Assembly: GCF_014643535.1 (NCBI RefSeq)
Contig: NZ_BMJQ01000022.1
Span: forward strand, 38,700-102,699
Direction: 5' to 3'
DNA length: 64,000 nt
Source of the DNA: Aliidongia dinghuensis
GTDB taxonomy: Bacteria > Pseudomonadota > Alphaproteobacteria > ATCC43930 > CGMCC-115725
Part shown: piece after piece, positions 7,570-16,306 of the stretch
Layout of the letters: every line of letters starts with the position of its first letter
Numbering within the stretch: position 1 is the first letter of the stretch
Notes under the pieces: generated by a model
The model's input: only the letters and a program-made list of their open reading frames with translations
Told to the model about the DNA's origin: nothing
The model's database searches: none
Position numbers and translations under genes: made by a program

Positions 7570-9019
7570 CAGCAAGCGCCGGGCGAGCTTCGTCGAGCGC
7601 CACGGCCTGTGGACCGCCGACCACGCCCGGGCCGCCACCGAAATCCAAGCGCGGATCGAGCGCGACGGCGTCGAGATCGTCCGCCTGTCCTTCGCCGACC
7701 AGCACGGTATCCTGCGCGGCAAGACCATCGTCGCGTCGGAACTTCAGGCAGCACTCAAGAACGGCTGCGGCTGCCCCTCGTCGCTGCTCGCCAAGGACAC
7801 GTCGCACCGGACCGTGTTCCCGGTCTTTACCGCCGGCGCCGGCATCGGCGTCAGTGAGATGGCGGGCGCCGGCGACGTGCTGATGCTGCCCGATCCAACC
7901 ACGTTCAACGTCCTGCCCTGGGCGCCGCACACCGGCTGGCTCTTGTGCGACCTGCGCTTCACCAACGGGCACCCGGTACCTTTCTCGACGCGCGATCTCT
8001 ATCGGGCTGCACTCGACCGGCTCGCCGCCAAGGGCTACGGCTTCGTGGCCGGCGCCGAGCTGGAGTTCCACCTGTTCCGCCTGGTCGATCCGCGGCTGGC
8101 GCCGGCGGACGCAGGCCAGCCCGGCTCGCCGCCGGACGTGGCGCTGACCACCCAGGGCTACCAATACCTGACCGAGGCCCGCTACGACGAACTCGACGAC
8201 ATCTTCGAGCATCTGCGGCGCGGCCTGCAGGCGCTGGGCCTGCCGCTGCGCTCGCTGGAGGTCGAGTTCGGCCCGAGCCAGTGCGAGATCACGTTCGGCC
8301 CGGGCGCTGGGCTGGCGCCGGCCGACCTGGTCGTGCTGGCGCGCAGCGCCGTGAAGCAGATCGCCCGGCGCCACGGCCATCACGCGACCTTCATGTGCCG
8401 GCCGAAGATCCCAAACGTCGTGTCGAGCGGCTGGCACCTGCACCAGTCGCTGATCGAGGCCGGCACCGGCCGGAACGCGTTCCAGCCCGACGAGGACAGC
8501 GCTGTCCTGTCGCCCGTCGGGCGGGCCTATCTCGGCGGCCTGCTCGCCCACGCCCGGGCGGCGGCGGCGTTCAGCACGCCGACGATCAACGGCTACAAGC
8601 GCTACCGTCCCTACTCGAACGCGCCCGACCGGGCGATCTGGGGCCGCGACAACCGCGGCGTCATGGTCAGGGTCCTGGGCGGCCCCGGCGATCCCGCGAC
8701 CCGGCTCGAGAACCGGGTCGGCGAGCCGGCGGCCAATCCGTATCTCTACATGGCGAGCCAGATCCTGACCGGCATCGACGGCATCGAGCGGCAGCTCGAT
8801 CCCGGCCCGTCGGCCGACATGCCCTACGAGACCAAGGCCGAGCACCTGCCGGTCCGGCTCGAGGAGGCGCTGAGTGCGCTGGCCCAGGACGAATGCCTCC
8901 GGGCAGGCCTCGGCGCAGCCTTCGTCGACTATTACCTGCACCTGAAGCGCGCCGAACTCGCCCGCTTCGAAGCCGAGGTAACCGAGTGGGAGCACCGGGA
9001 ATATTTCTCGCTGTTCTGA
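7559..9019 (+). CDS. Glutamine synthetase-family ligase (probable gamma-glutamyl-arylamine/amide synthetase)
   Basis: A 486-residue GS-fold protein. The family signatures are visible: metal-binding GAELEFHLF, EVEFGPSQCEITF, the GWHLHQS metal and ammonia-site motif, NGYKRYRP, the NRGVMVR arginine segment and RVGEPAANPYLYMA. The regulatory adenylylation loop of GlnA is absent, and the C-terminus (EWEHREYFSLF) is that of the GlnT/PuuA/IpuC-like branch. Those enzymes join glutamate to an amine using ATP. Beside a Rieske oxygenase it resembles the gamma-glutamylanilide synthase of aniline-degradation clusters. It overlaps the oxygenase gene by 11 bases. No glutamine-amidotransferase-like hydrolase partner is seen. 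Assignment to the GS family is firm; the arylamine substrate is inference. Confidence 0.88.
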   Translation: MPHDSKRRASFVERHGLWTADHARAATEIQARIERDGVEIVRLSFADQHGILRGKTIVASELQAALKNGCGCPSSLLAKDTSHRTVFPVFTAGAGIGVSEMAGAGDVLMLPDPTTFNVLPWAPHTGWLLCDLRFTNGHPVPFSTRDLYRAALDRLAAKGYGFVAGAELEFHLFRLVDPRLAPADAGQPGSPPDVALTTQGYQYLTEARYDELDDIFEHLRRGLQALGLPLRSLEVEFGPSQCEITFGPGAGLAPADLVVLARSAVKQIARRHGHHATFMCRPKIPNVVSSGWHLHQSLIEAGTGRNAFQPDEDSAVLSPVGRAYLGGLLAHARAAAAFSTPTINGYKRYRPYSNAPDRAIWGRDNRGVMVRVLGGPGDPATRLENRVGEPAANPYLYMASQILTGIDGIERQLDPGPSADMPYETKAEHLPVRLEEALSALAQDECLRAGLGAAFVDYYLHLKRAELARFEAEVTEWEHREYFSLF

Positions 9020-9092
9020 CGCCGCCAAAGCCAGGGGCCGCCGACACACGCCCGCACCAACCAAAGCAGAAGCAATCCAGCAGGGGGACAGC

Positions 9093-10328
9093 ATGACGGG
9101 AGCTTCACGGGTTCGCTTCAGGACCAGCAGACCGGCAACACTGGCGGCGATCTTGCTGGCTGGATTGACGGCGCAGTCCGCACTGGCCGAGGTGCCGGGC
9201 AGTCTGGTCAAGATCGGCGTGCTGACCGATCTGTCAGGCCCCTTCGCCGACCAGGTCGGCCAGGGATCAGTAGCCGCGGCCAATCTCGCGGCCGAAGACT
9301 TCGCCAAGGAGGCCGGCGGTCTCAAGGTCGAGATCCTGTCCGCCGACCATCAGAACAAGCCGGACATCGGTGTCTCGATCGCCCGCCGCTGGATCGACGA
9401 GGACGGCGTCGCCGCCGTCGTCGACTTGCCCAATTCCGGCGTGGCATTGGGCGTCGCCGAGGCGCTGCGCGAAAAACACCGCACGGCGCTCGCCTCGAGT
9501 TCCGCCTCGTCCGACCTGACCGGCAAGGCCTGCGCGCCCACGACGGTGCAATGGGTCACCGACACCTGGTCGCAGGGCCACAGCACGGCCCACGCGCTCG
9601 CAGCACAGGGTGCCAAGAGTTGGTTCTTCCTGACCGTCGACTATGCGCTCGGCAAGACGCTCGAGCGCGACGCGACCGAGGCGCTCACGGCCGAAGGCGG
9701 CGAGGTGCGCGGTGCGGCCCGGCACCCGCTCGGCACGCCCGACCTCTCGGCCATGCTGCTGCAGGCGCAATCGTCGGGCGCCAAGGTGCTGGCGCTCGCC
9801 GACACCGGCGCCGACGCGATCAACGCGATCAAGCAGGCCGGCGAGTTCGGCATCTCCGGCCAGATGCAGCTGGCCGCCCTGTTCCTGCAGATCTCGGACA
9901 TCCAGACGCTGGGCCTGGCCGCAGCGCAGGGGCTGCTGCTGACCGAGGCGTTCTACTGGGACCAGAACGCGGCGACCCGCGACTGGAGCCGGCGCTTCGC
10001 GGCACGGATGGGCGGGCGCATGCCGACCATGGACCAGGCCGGCGTCTATTCGGCCACCCTCGCCTATCTGCGCGCGGTCCGGACAGTCCGGTCGATCGAT
10101 GGCGAGACGGTCGTCAAGGAGATGAAGCGCGCGCCGATCGACGATCCGCTGTTCGGCCGGGTCGCGATCCGCCCGGACGGCCGGGCCGTGCACGACATGT
10201 ATCTCTATCGCGTGAAGAAGCCGTCGCAGAGCCGCGGTCCCTGGGACGACTACGAACTGGTCGGCACCATCCCGGCGGCTGAGGCGTTCCGGCCCGCCAA
10301 CGAGGGCGGCTGCACGCTCGCGCCTTGA
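9093..10328 (+). CDS. ABC transporter periplasmic substrate-binding protein, branched-chain amino acid/aromatic type
   Basis: A 411-residue type-1 periplasmic binding protein (LivK/Peripla_BP_6 family). It has an N-terminal signal peptide ending near LTAQSALA, then a mature start VPGSLVKIGVLTDLSGPF that is characteristic of this group. It follows the GS-like gene after 73 bases, with AGCAGGGGG before the ATG. No LivH/LivM permease or LivG/LivF ATPase is encoded anywhere near, so it must use membrane components encoded elsewhere. In the cluster it probably captures the aromatic substrate of the pathway. Confidence 0.88.
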   Translation: MTGASRVRFRTSRPATLAAILLAGLTAQSALAEVPGSLVKIGVLTDLSGPFADQVGQGSVAAANLAAEDFAKEAGGLKVEILSADHQNKPDIGVSIARRWIDEDGVAAVVDLPNSGVALGVAEALREKHRTALASSSASSDLTGKACAPTTVQWVTDTWSQGHSTAHALAAQGAKSWFFLTVDYALGKTLERDATEALTAEGGEVRGAARHPLGTPDLSAMLLQAQSSGAKVLALADTGADAINAIKQAGEFGISGQMQLAALFLQISDIQTLGLAAAQGLLLTEAFYWDQNAATRDWSRRFAARMGGRMPTMDQAGVYSATLAYLRAVRTVRSIDGETVVKEMKRAPIDDPLFGRVAIRPDGRAVHDMYLYRVKKPSQSRGPWDDYELVGTIPAAEAFRPANEGGCTLAP

Positions 10329-10356
10329 TTAAGGCTCTGAAAGGAAGGACAGGACG

Positions 10357-10905
10357 ATGGATCATCGCGCGCAACTGATCGAGCGCAGCATTCCGTTTCT
10401 CCGGGAGATCAAGGACATGACCCCCGGCGCGGCCATGGAGCGCTGGCTGAACGCGACCTATGGCGCCGACAGCGCGCTCTACCGGACGCTCGCGGACCTG
10501 ATCAAGCTGGGCATGACCGAAGGCTGGGCCGCCAACGAGGAGATTGCCGGCCCCAATTACCGGCGCAGCCGAATCCTGCCGCCCTCACCCGAGACGTTCC
10601 ATTTCAGCGTCACCGCCGTCTACATGAACAGCAAGGACGCGCGCGCCTTCAAGGAGGGACCCGACGACGTGCTGCGCGGCGACTACCACGGCCATCCCTA
10701 TGGCGAGGTGAACCTGGTGGTGCCGCTCGATGCCGGGGCGGAGCTCAAAGGCCTTCAGGGCTGGCAGGGCGCCGGCTGGACCGCGCCCGATCCGGGCAGT
10801 CGGCATTTCCCTGAGGTCCGCGGTGGCGCCGTGATCGCGCTCTTCTATCTGCCCGCGGGCAGGATCTCCTACGATTTCGAACCGCCGTCGCCGACGGTCC
10901 GGTAG
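10357..10905 (+). CDS. 4-hydroxylaminobenzoate lyase-like protein (PnbB/DUF4863 family)
   Basis: A 182-residue protein of the family formerly called DUF4863, whose characterised member PnbB converts 4-hydroxylaminobenzoate to protocatechuate and ammonia in 4-nitrobenzoate degraders. Length and layout fit: an N-terminal helical part, then a cupin-like barrel with HFSVTAVYM (from His82) and GDYHGHPYGEVNLVVPL (His111, His113, Glu117 as likely metal ligands). It is preceded by GGAAGGACAGG and is the last gene of the plus-strand operon. No nitroreductase is nearby, so it may act on a product made by the adjacent oxygenase and not on a nitro-derived substrate. Family assignment is from recall of conserved features. 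Confidence 0.75.
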   Translation: MDHRAQLIERSIPFLREIKDMTPGAAMERWLNATYGADSALYRTLADLIKLGMTEGWAANEEIAGPNYRRSRILPPSPETFHFSVTAVYMNSKDARAFKEGPDDVLRGDYHGHPYGEVNLVVPLDAGAELKGLQGWQGAGWTAPDPGSRHFPEVRGGAVIALFYLPAGRISYDFEPPSPTVR

Positions 10906-10926
10906 CCGGCGGGAACCCGCCCGGCT
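10904..10926. terminator. Hairpin between convergent genes
   Basis: AGCCGGCGGG (10904-10913) pairs with CCCGCCCGGCT (10916-10926) with one bulged base, starting on the stop codon of the lyase-like gene. It sits between converging transcripts. No T-run follows, so the terminator role is tentative. Confidence 0.45.
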
Positions 10927-10952
10927 GGCCGCCGAGCGGGGTCAATCTTTGA

Positions 10953-11306
10953 TCAGAGCGCCGCGTTGACGCGGATCTCGACCGTCAGGTCCGGCCGGGC
11001 GAGCTTCGCCTCGACGCAGGCGCGCGACGGCGTGTTGCCCTGCGGCACCCACTTGTCCCAGACCGAATTCATCTCGGCGAAGGTCGAGATGTCGGCGAGC
11101 CAGATCGTCGCCTCGATGATCTTGGTCTTGTCCGTGCCGGCATCGGCCAGGATGCGATCGATCTGGCCCAGGATGTCGGTGGTCTGCGCCGCGACCGACT
11201 GGCCCGCGGCCTTGTCGGCGACCTGGCCTGACAGATAGATAATGTCGCCGTGGATCACCGCCTCGCAAAGCCGGGGACCGACCCCGATACGCGTGAGCTT
11301 CGCCAT
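10953..11306 (-). CDS. RidA/YjgF-family enamine/imine deaminase
   Basis: A 117-residue RidA-superfamily protein. Recognisable parts are DIIYLSGQVA, QTTDILGQIDRILADAG, NTPSRACVEAKLARPDLTVEIRV, the last carrying the conserved Arg of the active site. RidA proteins hydrolyse reactive enamines and imines to ketones and ammonia. ATG 11306 is preceded by GGAGAGTTGGAA; the frame extends further upstream without a ribosome site. It converges on the aromatic cluster, so it may belong to it functionally, cleaning up an imine formed during deamination, or may be an unrelated housekeeping copy. Confidence 0.85.
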   Translation of the reverse strand: MAKLTRIGVGPRLCEAVIHGDIIYLSGQVADKAAGQSVAAQTTDILGQIDRILADAGTDKTKIIEATIWLADISTFAEMNSVWDKWVPQGNTPSRACVEAKLARPDLTVEIRVNAAL

Positions 11307-11540
11307 TTCCAACTCTCCAGATTGATGCGGCAGAATGATGCGGCCGATGCCGCGCGCATGGAATGTGCGGGAAGACATGTGACCGGGATCGCCGCCGACG
11401 GCAAGCGCTGGATCGAGCGTCATGCCCGTTCAATAGTCCGATGATTTCAGGGCAGCCATGCCAAGAAGCCCGCTTGTGCCCGGGCCGGAGTTCCCGGACG
11501 CTTGGATACTTCGAAATCTTATCTCAGCTGGAACAGAGCC

Positions 11541-12746
11541 ATGTCGGCAGGTATCGAGGTCGGATCGCGCCCTGCGCAGCCCGGCCCGCTATTCATTGCG
11601 GCGTTGGGCGTGCTGATGTGTTTCGGCCCCATGGCGATCGACATGTATCTCCCGGCCCTGCCGGCGATCGGCCAAGCCTTCGGCGTCGGCCAGGACAAGG
11701 TGCAATGGTCGCTGTCGGCCTTCTTCCTGGGCTTCGGCATCGGCCAGATCGCCTGGGGCGCGCTTGCGGACAGGCTCGGCCGGCGCCGGCCGGTCGCCGC
11801 CGGCATCCTGCTCTACGGCATCGGCTGCATCGGCTGCAGCCTCACCAACGACATCGGCCATTTGGCAGTCTGGCGCTTCGTCCAGGCGCTGGGCGCCTGC
11901 GCCGGCCCGGTGCTGGCGCGCGCCATGGTGCGCGACGTATTCGGCCGCGACCGGGCGGCGAGCGTGCTATCGCTCATGATGTTGGTCATGGGCATCGCCC
12001 CCATGGTGGCGCCGATCCTGGGCGGCCATGTCTTGCTGATCGGCACCTGGCGCACGATCTTCTGGGTCCAGGCCTGCTTCGTCATCGTCGCCTTCGCCGG
12101 CCTCATGAGCCTGCCCGAGACGCTGCCGGCCGACCGGCGCCAGCCGTCGCGCCTCGCCGGCATGGTCTCGGGATATTTCCGCCTGCTCGGCAGCCGGCGC
12201 TATCTGGGCTATGCGCTCTGCTCGTCGTTCATCTACGGCGGCATGTTCGCTTACGTCTCCGGCACGCCCTTCGTCTATATCGAGCTGTTCGGCGTGCGGC
12301 CGGAAAACTACGGCTATCTGTTCGGCGTCAATATCGTCGGCATGATCATCGTCAACACGGTGAACAGCCGGGTCGTGCTGCGCTTCGGCACCGACCGGGT
12401 GCTGCGCATGGGTTGCCTGCTCGCGGCCCTTACCGGCTTCGTGCTGCTCGGCCTGTGCGCCAGCGGCTTCGGCGGGCTCGCCGCCATCGCGACGGCGCTC
12501 TTCGTGTTCATGGGCCTGACCGGCATGATCGCCGCCAATGCCATGGCCGGCGGCATGTCGATCTATCCCGAGATCGCGGGCTCCGCCTCGGCCCTGATGG
12601 GCGCCTTGCAATTCACCTTCGGCGCCATCGCCGGCTCGGCCGTGGGCTCGCTCGCCAACGGCACCGCCGTGCCCTTGGGCGCCGTCATCTGCACCTGCGG
12701 CATCGCGGCGGCCCTGTTCAACCTGGCGCTCGTGCGGCGATTTTAG
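11541..12746 (+). CDS. Bcr/CflA-type MFS drug efflux transporter
   Basis: A 401-residue twelve-helix MFS antiporter. The Bcr/CflA signatures are present: FGPMAIDMYLPALPAIGQAF in helix 1, WGALADRLGRRRPV in the first cytoplasmic loop, and PMVAPILGG in helix 5. It would export a small toxic compound in exchange for protons. The ATG at 11541 is used; a TTG at 11502 lies in frame but adds a polar tail without a ribosome site. It stands alone next to the aromatic cluster and might export an intermediate, but there is no operon link. Confidence 0.88.
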   Translation: MSAGIEVGSRPAQPGPLFIAALGVLMCFGPMAIDMYLPALPAIGQAFGVGQDKVQWSLSAFFLGFGIGQIAWGALADRLGRRRPVAAGILLYGIGCIGCSLTNDIGHLAVWRFVQALGACAGPVLARAMVRDVFGRDRAASVLSLMMLVMGIAPMVAPILGGHVLLIGTWRTIFWVQACFVIVAFAGLMSLPETLPADRRQPSRLAGMVSGYFRLLGSRRYLGYALCSSFIYGGMFAYVSGTPFVYIELFGVRPENYGYLFGVNIVGMIIVNTVNSRVVLRFGTDRVLRMGCLLAALTGFVLLGLCASGFGGLAAIATALFVFMGLTGMIAANAMAGGMSIYPEIAGSASALMGALQFTFGAIAGSAVGSLANGTAVPLGAVICTCGIAAALFNLALVRRF

Positions 12747-12750
12747 CGCC

Positions 12751-13227
12751 TTACCAAAACTCGGGCTTCGCGACCATGAGCCAGAAGATCGCCATGGTGC
12801 CGAGGAACGCGGGCCAGCCGAGGCCGAACCAGAGCCGCATCGTCCGGTAATAGGCCGCGGGCAGGGTGACGCCCGACGCGGCAGCCACCGCCGCCAGGTC
12901 GCGCGCCCGGATTTGCAGCCAGACGACGGGCAACCAGCACAAGCCGATCATCAGATAGAGGCCGTAGACCGCCATGAGCCAGGGCGCCGCGGGATCGATC
13001 CCCGAGAGATGGATGAGCGCAATCCCGGTCGCCGGCTGCAGAACGACGGCGGGAGTGGTGAACCAGAAATCGGCGCGCACGACGTTGCGCGCGACCGTCG
13101 CGATCGTCCGCGGCTCACCGCCCAAGTGGGCGAACCACATATGGAAGGCCGTCCCGAGCCCGGTACCGAACAGTACCGTGGCGCTCAGGATATGGAGCGT
13201 CTTGACCAGATCGTAGAGCCCGCTCAT
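12751..13227 (-). CDS. DUF2269-family integral membrane protein
   Basis: A 158-residue protein with four hydrophobic helices (segments at LHILSATVLFGTGLGTA, FTTPAVVLQPATGIALI, LMAVYGLYLMIGLCWLPVVW, and FLGTMAIFWLMV near the C-terminus) and conserved His in KTLHILSA. This is the DUF2269 pattern; function is unknown. The start ATG overlaps the TGA at the end of the full-length SDR frame (ATGA), and GGAGG precedes it. This overlap supports the view that the SDR frame originally ran to 13224. It converges on the efflux gene, whose stop is 4 bases away. Confidence 0.8.
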   Translation of the reverse strand: MSGLYDLVKTLHILSATVLFGTGLGTAFHMWFAHLGGEPRTIATVARNVVRADFWFTTPAVVLQPATGIALIHLSGIDPAAPWLMAVYGLYLMIGLCWLPVVWLQIRARDLAAVAAASGVTLPAAYYRTMRLWFGLGWPAFLGTMAIFWLMVAKPEFW

Positions 13228-14543
13228 CGATCGGCCTCCATGGCACCGAGCGCCAGGATTGCGGCCAGGATCGGCAAGTTCTTCAACAGCGCACCGAAGG
13301 GGTCGAGCCAGAGCGCTGGCGCCAGGAGCCCGAGTCCGATCGTGTAGCCGAGCACGGCTACCAGCTGAATCCAGCAAGCGAGCGCCGGCCGCCAGCGCAA
13401 CAGCTAGGCGAGCGCGATCGCCAGATCCAGCACGGAGAACGCTTTGGCCATAGCCTCGCCGACCGGACCAGACAGGCCCACCGATGTGAGCACCGCGCCC
13501 AGGCGCGCCGGCGGCTGCGCCAGACCGGCAATGCCGGAGCCAAGCCAGGTCAGCACCAGCGCGCCGCGCAGCAGTGGCCGTACGAAATAGAGCCGCGCGT
13601 GCCAGCGGTCCTGCCATTGCGCCGGACAGGCCCGCAGCATCTGGCGCCAGCCTCTCGGCGCGATCCCGGTCGCGGCGGCAAAAGCGGCGGGGTTGCCGTC
13701 GTTGCCGAAGTCGAGTTGCCGGAGCGCCGTCGTGCTGACCGGCCCGCCGACCAGATCGCCAAGACGTGCAACCCCGGCGACGAGCGCACGCGGCACCGGA
13801 ACGACACGGGCCGGCGGCAGGCCGAGCCAGGCGCGCAGATCGACCAGCACCTCGCGCAAGGTGACCCGATCCGGCCCGACCGGATCGATGACAACCCGAT
13901 TGATCGAATGATCGCGCAGCACTCGTAGCACCGTAGTCGCCAGATCGTCGATATGGATTGGCCGGAACGGCTGATCCCCGCGGCCGATCACCAGAATGAT
14001 CCCGGGCAGGGCCGCCAGCGCGCGGAACAGCGCGGTCCCGCCGAAGGCACCAGAAGCATAGACGAGCGACGGCCGCAGGATGACCCAGTCGAGATCCGTC
14101 GTCGCCAGGAACCGGTCGGCGGCGAGCTTGGTCAGGGCATATTCCGTGCCCGCCGAGAGCTCGGCGGAGATCGCCGAAATCTGGATGACGCGGCTGACAC
14201 CGGCTCGACGGCACGCTTCGAACAGCGCCTTGGGCGCGGCCTCATGAATCGCCTCGATCGACTGACCGGGTCTGCCCTGCAGCACGCCGGCGCAATTGAT
14301 CACGACATCGATGCCGTCGAGCCGCGGCAGCCAATCCTCGGGCCGGACATCCCGGTTCATGTCAACCCGGATCGCTGCCGGCGCCGTCTCCAGCCGGTCG
14401 ATCTCTTCCGGCCGCCGGACGGCGGGCACCACATGGTAGCCCGCCGCCAGAAGATGCCCCATCAGGTAGCGGCCGATGAAACCGTTGGCGCCGGTCAGGA
14501 GGACTCGCTCGGACGACGCTTCCGTGAACGGGGGCGCCGTCAT
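13224..14543 (-). pseudogene. SDR/NAD(P)-binding protein with DoxX-like membrane tail, interrupted by an in-frame amber codon
   Basis: The uninterrupted protein is 379 residues, ending at TAG 13404-13406. It has an N-terminal NAD(P)-binding Rossmann domain (LLTGANGFIGRYLMGHLL), an NDUFA9-like SDR body (VDMNRDVR, VINCAGVL, YALTKLAADR) and the beginning of a hydrophobic C-terminal domain. After the TAG the same frame continues for 59 codons with clear membrane-helix composition (LVAVLGYTIGLGLLAPALW, LLKNLPILAAILALGAME) and stops in an ATGA overlap with the DUF2269 gene. This family usually carries such a DoxX-like tail, so the TAG probably truncates a once longer protein. It may be a nonsense mutation, a sequencing error, or tolerated truncation. 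Start ATG 14543 has only a weak ribosome site. Confidence 0.7.
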
Positions 14544-14598
14544 CGCCGATCGTCGGCCGATCTCGCGGTTGTCCCGGTTGGGGCCGATCGGTCGTCCG

Positions 14599-16023
14599 TC
14601 AGCGCCGGCACTCCACAAAAATCGTGAAGGCCCGGGCGGCACTGGTGAGATCGGCCACCTTTCTCTCGCGCCCCACGGACGAGGTCTCGTAATGGACGCC
14701 CTTGCTGTCGAGGAACGTTTCAACCACCGAGCTCTTGATGGCGAAATTCGCGTTTTCAGACTGCGCGCCCGTCGTGACCGCCAGGGCCAGGCTGTTCAAC
14801 GTCATCTCGGCGACGCCGACGACGGCGCCCGTCTGATCCATCAGCGGGCCGCCGGAATTGCCGGACTGCGTCGGGGCCGTGAACTGCAGCTTTCGCGTAT
14901 CGTCCTGCAAGCCGCTCAGCGCGCTCACCGATCCGGTGGTGACATTGAGATCGGTCGTCAGCAAACCGCTCAGCGGAAACCCGACGAGGACGACGGAATC
15001 GCCCTGCTGGATCGAAGGGCCCGCGCGAAACGCTGCCGGCACGCCGACAGGAACTTGCGCCTTGAGCAAGGCCAGATCATTCGTCTTGTCGACCGCCACG
15101 ACGTCCGCCTTCTCGTTCTGGCCGCCGGCGAGCCGCACCGTCACCGTGCCGCAGCTCTTGACGACATGCTCATTCGTCAGAATGTAACCAGCCCTATTGA
15201 GCACGAAGCCCGAGCCCGAAGCGATCTTCTGCGTCGAAGCTGCGGTCGGCGTTCCGGTGAGACCAGCCAGAGAGCGAACATGATCGAGCGCACCGGCCGT
15301 CGGCGTCCAGGCCATCGCCTCCATCTTGACTTGCTGCGCATCCGTCTGGCTCAGATGCGACGAAGCCGTATCACGCGCAGCCGTAATGCGAGACAGCATG
15401 GTCGGATTGTTTGTTCGGGGGATGGAGGCCGAAAACCAGAACAACGCCTCCTTGTAGTCCTGCGGCACGCCCCTCCCGTTGAGGAAATCGCCGCCGAGAT
15501 TGCTGAGTGCAGTGCCGTCGCCCTGCTCGGCCGCCAAAGCCGTCCATCGAATGGATTCGCCTAGATCTTTGGGGACGCCGCGCCCGACCTCATAGAGATA
15601 TCCAAGGACGCGTTGGCCGCCGGCATAGTTCTGGTCCGCCGCTGCCCGGGCCCATTTAAGCGAGAGCGGATCGTTCACAGGGATGCCACCGTAGCCGTTG
15701 GCATAGTCGAGCGACAGCGTCACCTGCGCTTCCGCATCGCCCTGCTCGGCCGCCTTGGTCAGCCAGCGGACGGCTTCGTCCAGGTCGCGGCTGAAATTGT
15801 ACCCGCCCTGGAAGTACATCCGGTACAATAGCCACTCCGCCTTGACGTCACCGCGGTCGGCTAGCGGCTTCGCCTGCGCATAAGCGTCCGGAAACTTGTG
15901 TTGATTGAAGGCGGCTTCCGCCGCCGGCAGCGATGCTTGCTCGGGCGGTACCGTTTGACATCCTGCGACCCCGACAACCGCAATCAGAGCCGCAACCGCG
16001 CCCTGCCGACACCACGAACCCAT
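14599..16023 (-). CDS. Lipoprotein with Sel1 repeats and a trypsin-like serine protease domain
   Basis: A 474-residue exported protein. The signal peptide ends in a lipobox, GVAGC, giving lipidated Cys22. Sel1-like repeats fill about 60-200 (AVRWLTKAAEQGDAEAQ, SIRWTALAAEQGDGTAL, EALFWFSAS). A trypsin-2/HtrA-type protease domain fills about 262-450, with catalytic His286 (TNEHVV), Asp316 (NDLALL) and Ser390 (GNSGGPL). No PDZ domain follows. GGGGGGAATG precedes the start. It would act at the periplasmic face of a membrane; Sel1 repeats suggest a protein partner. Confidence 0.88.
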   Translation of the reverse strand: MGSWCRQGAVAALIAVVGVAGCQTVPPEQASLPAAEAAFNQHKFPDAYAQAKPLADRGDVKAEWLLYRMYFQGGYNFSRDLDEAVRWLTKAAEQGDAEAQVTLSLDYANGYGGIPVNDPLSLKWARAAADQNYAGGQRVLGYLYEVGRGVPKDLGESIRWTALAAEQGDGTALSNLGGDFLNGRGVPQDYKEALFWFSASIPRTNNPTMLSRITAARDTASSHLSQTDAQQVKMEAMAWTPTAGALDHVRSLAGLTGTPTAASTQKIASGSGFVLNRAGYILTNEHVVKSCGTVTVRLAGGQNEKADVVAVDKTNDLALLKAQVPVGVPAAFRAGPSIQQGDSVVLVGFPLSGLLTTDLNVTTGSVSALSGLQDDTRKLQFTAPTQSGNSGGPLMDQTGAVVGVAEMTLNSLALAVTTGAQSENANFAIKSSVVETFLDSKGVHYETSSVGRERKVADLTSAARAFTIFVECRR

Positions 16024-16306
16024 GGAAACATTCCCCCCAACCGACTCGACACAGGCCGAGCTTGGCGGGAAGGTTTGCTGCTGCCGTGCGGTTAGTCAAC
16101 CATAGGATTAAATCGCGGTCGCCCTACGCGCCCTGACATATGGAGCTTCTTGCCCTCGAGCCCCTTCTAGAGGTCGGCCAGCGGCTGAGCTGGCCGAAGA
16201 AGCGTTCCATTACCTTGCTCCGTCGCGGGTTAGGCGGTTCTACGAGAGCGGATCGCACTCCAGCAAGGCACTGCGGCCGCGGAATTTTCGACTCCGGGAC
16301 AGGGCA
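16024..16306. other. Intergenic region holding a decayed copy of the msrP 3' end
   Basis: No gene is credible here. The Sel1-protease start lies on one side and the DUF302 stop on the other. From 16137 to about 16236 the sequence is a diverged duplicate of 16854-16989, the 3' end of msrP and the bases after its stop codon. See the separate pseudogene entry. Confidence 0.6.
16137..16236 (-). pseudogene. Remnant of a duplicated msrP 3' end
   Basis: The first 44 bases (16137-16180) match 16854-16897 with about four mismatches; after a 37-base deletion relative to the parent, 16181-16236 again follows 16935-16989 at lower identity (shared blocks include GAGCTTCT, TAGAGGTCGGCCA, CGTTC, GCTCC and GCGCGGGT or CGCGGGT). 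The frame is broken by the deletion and it has no start. It lies directly after the DUF302 gene, so DUF302 is bracketed by msrP sequence on both sides. Confidence 0.75.

Noticed and set aside
7352..9325. 657-residue minus-strand frame
   Set aside because: Antisense to the GS-like and binding-protein genes; low-complexity composition, no motif.
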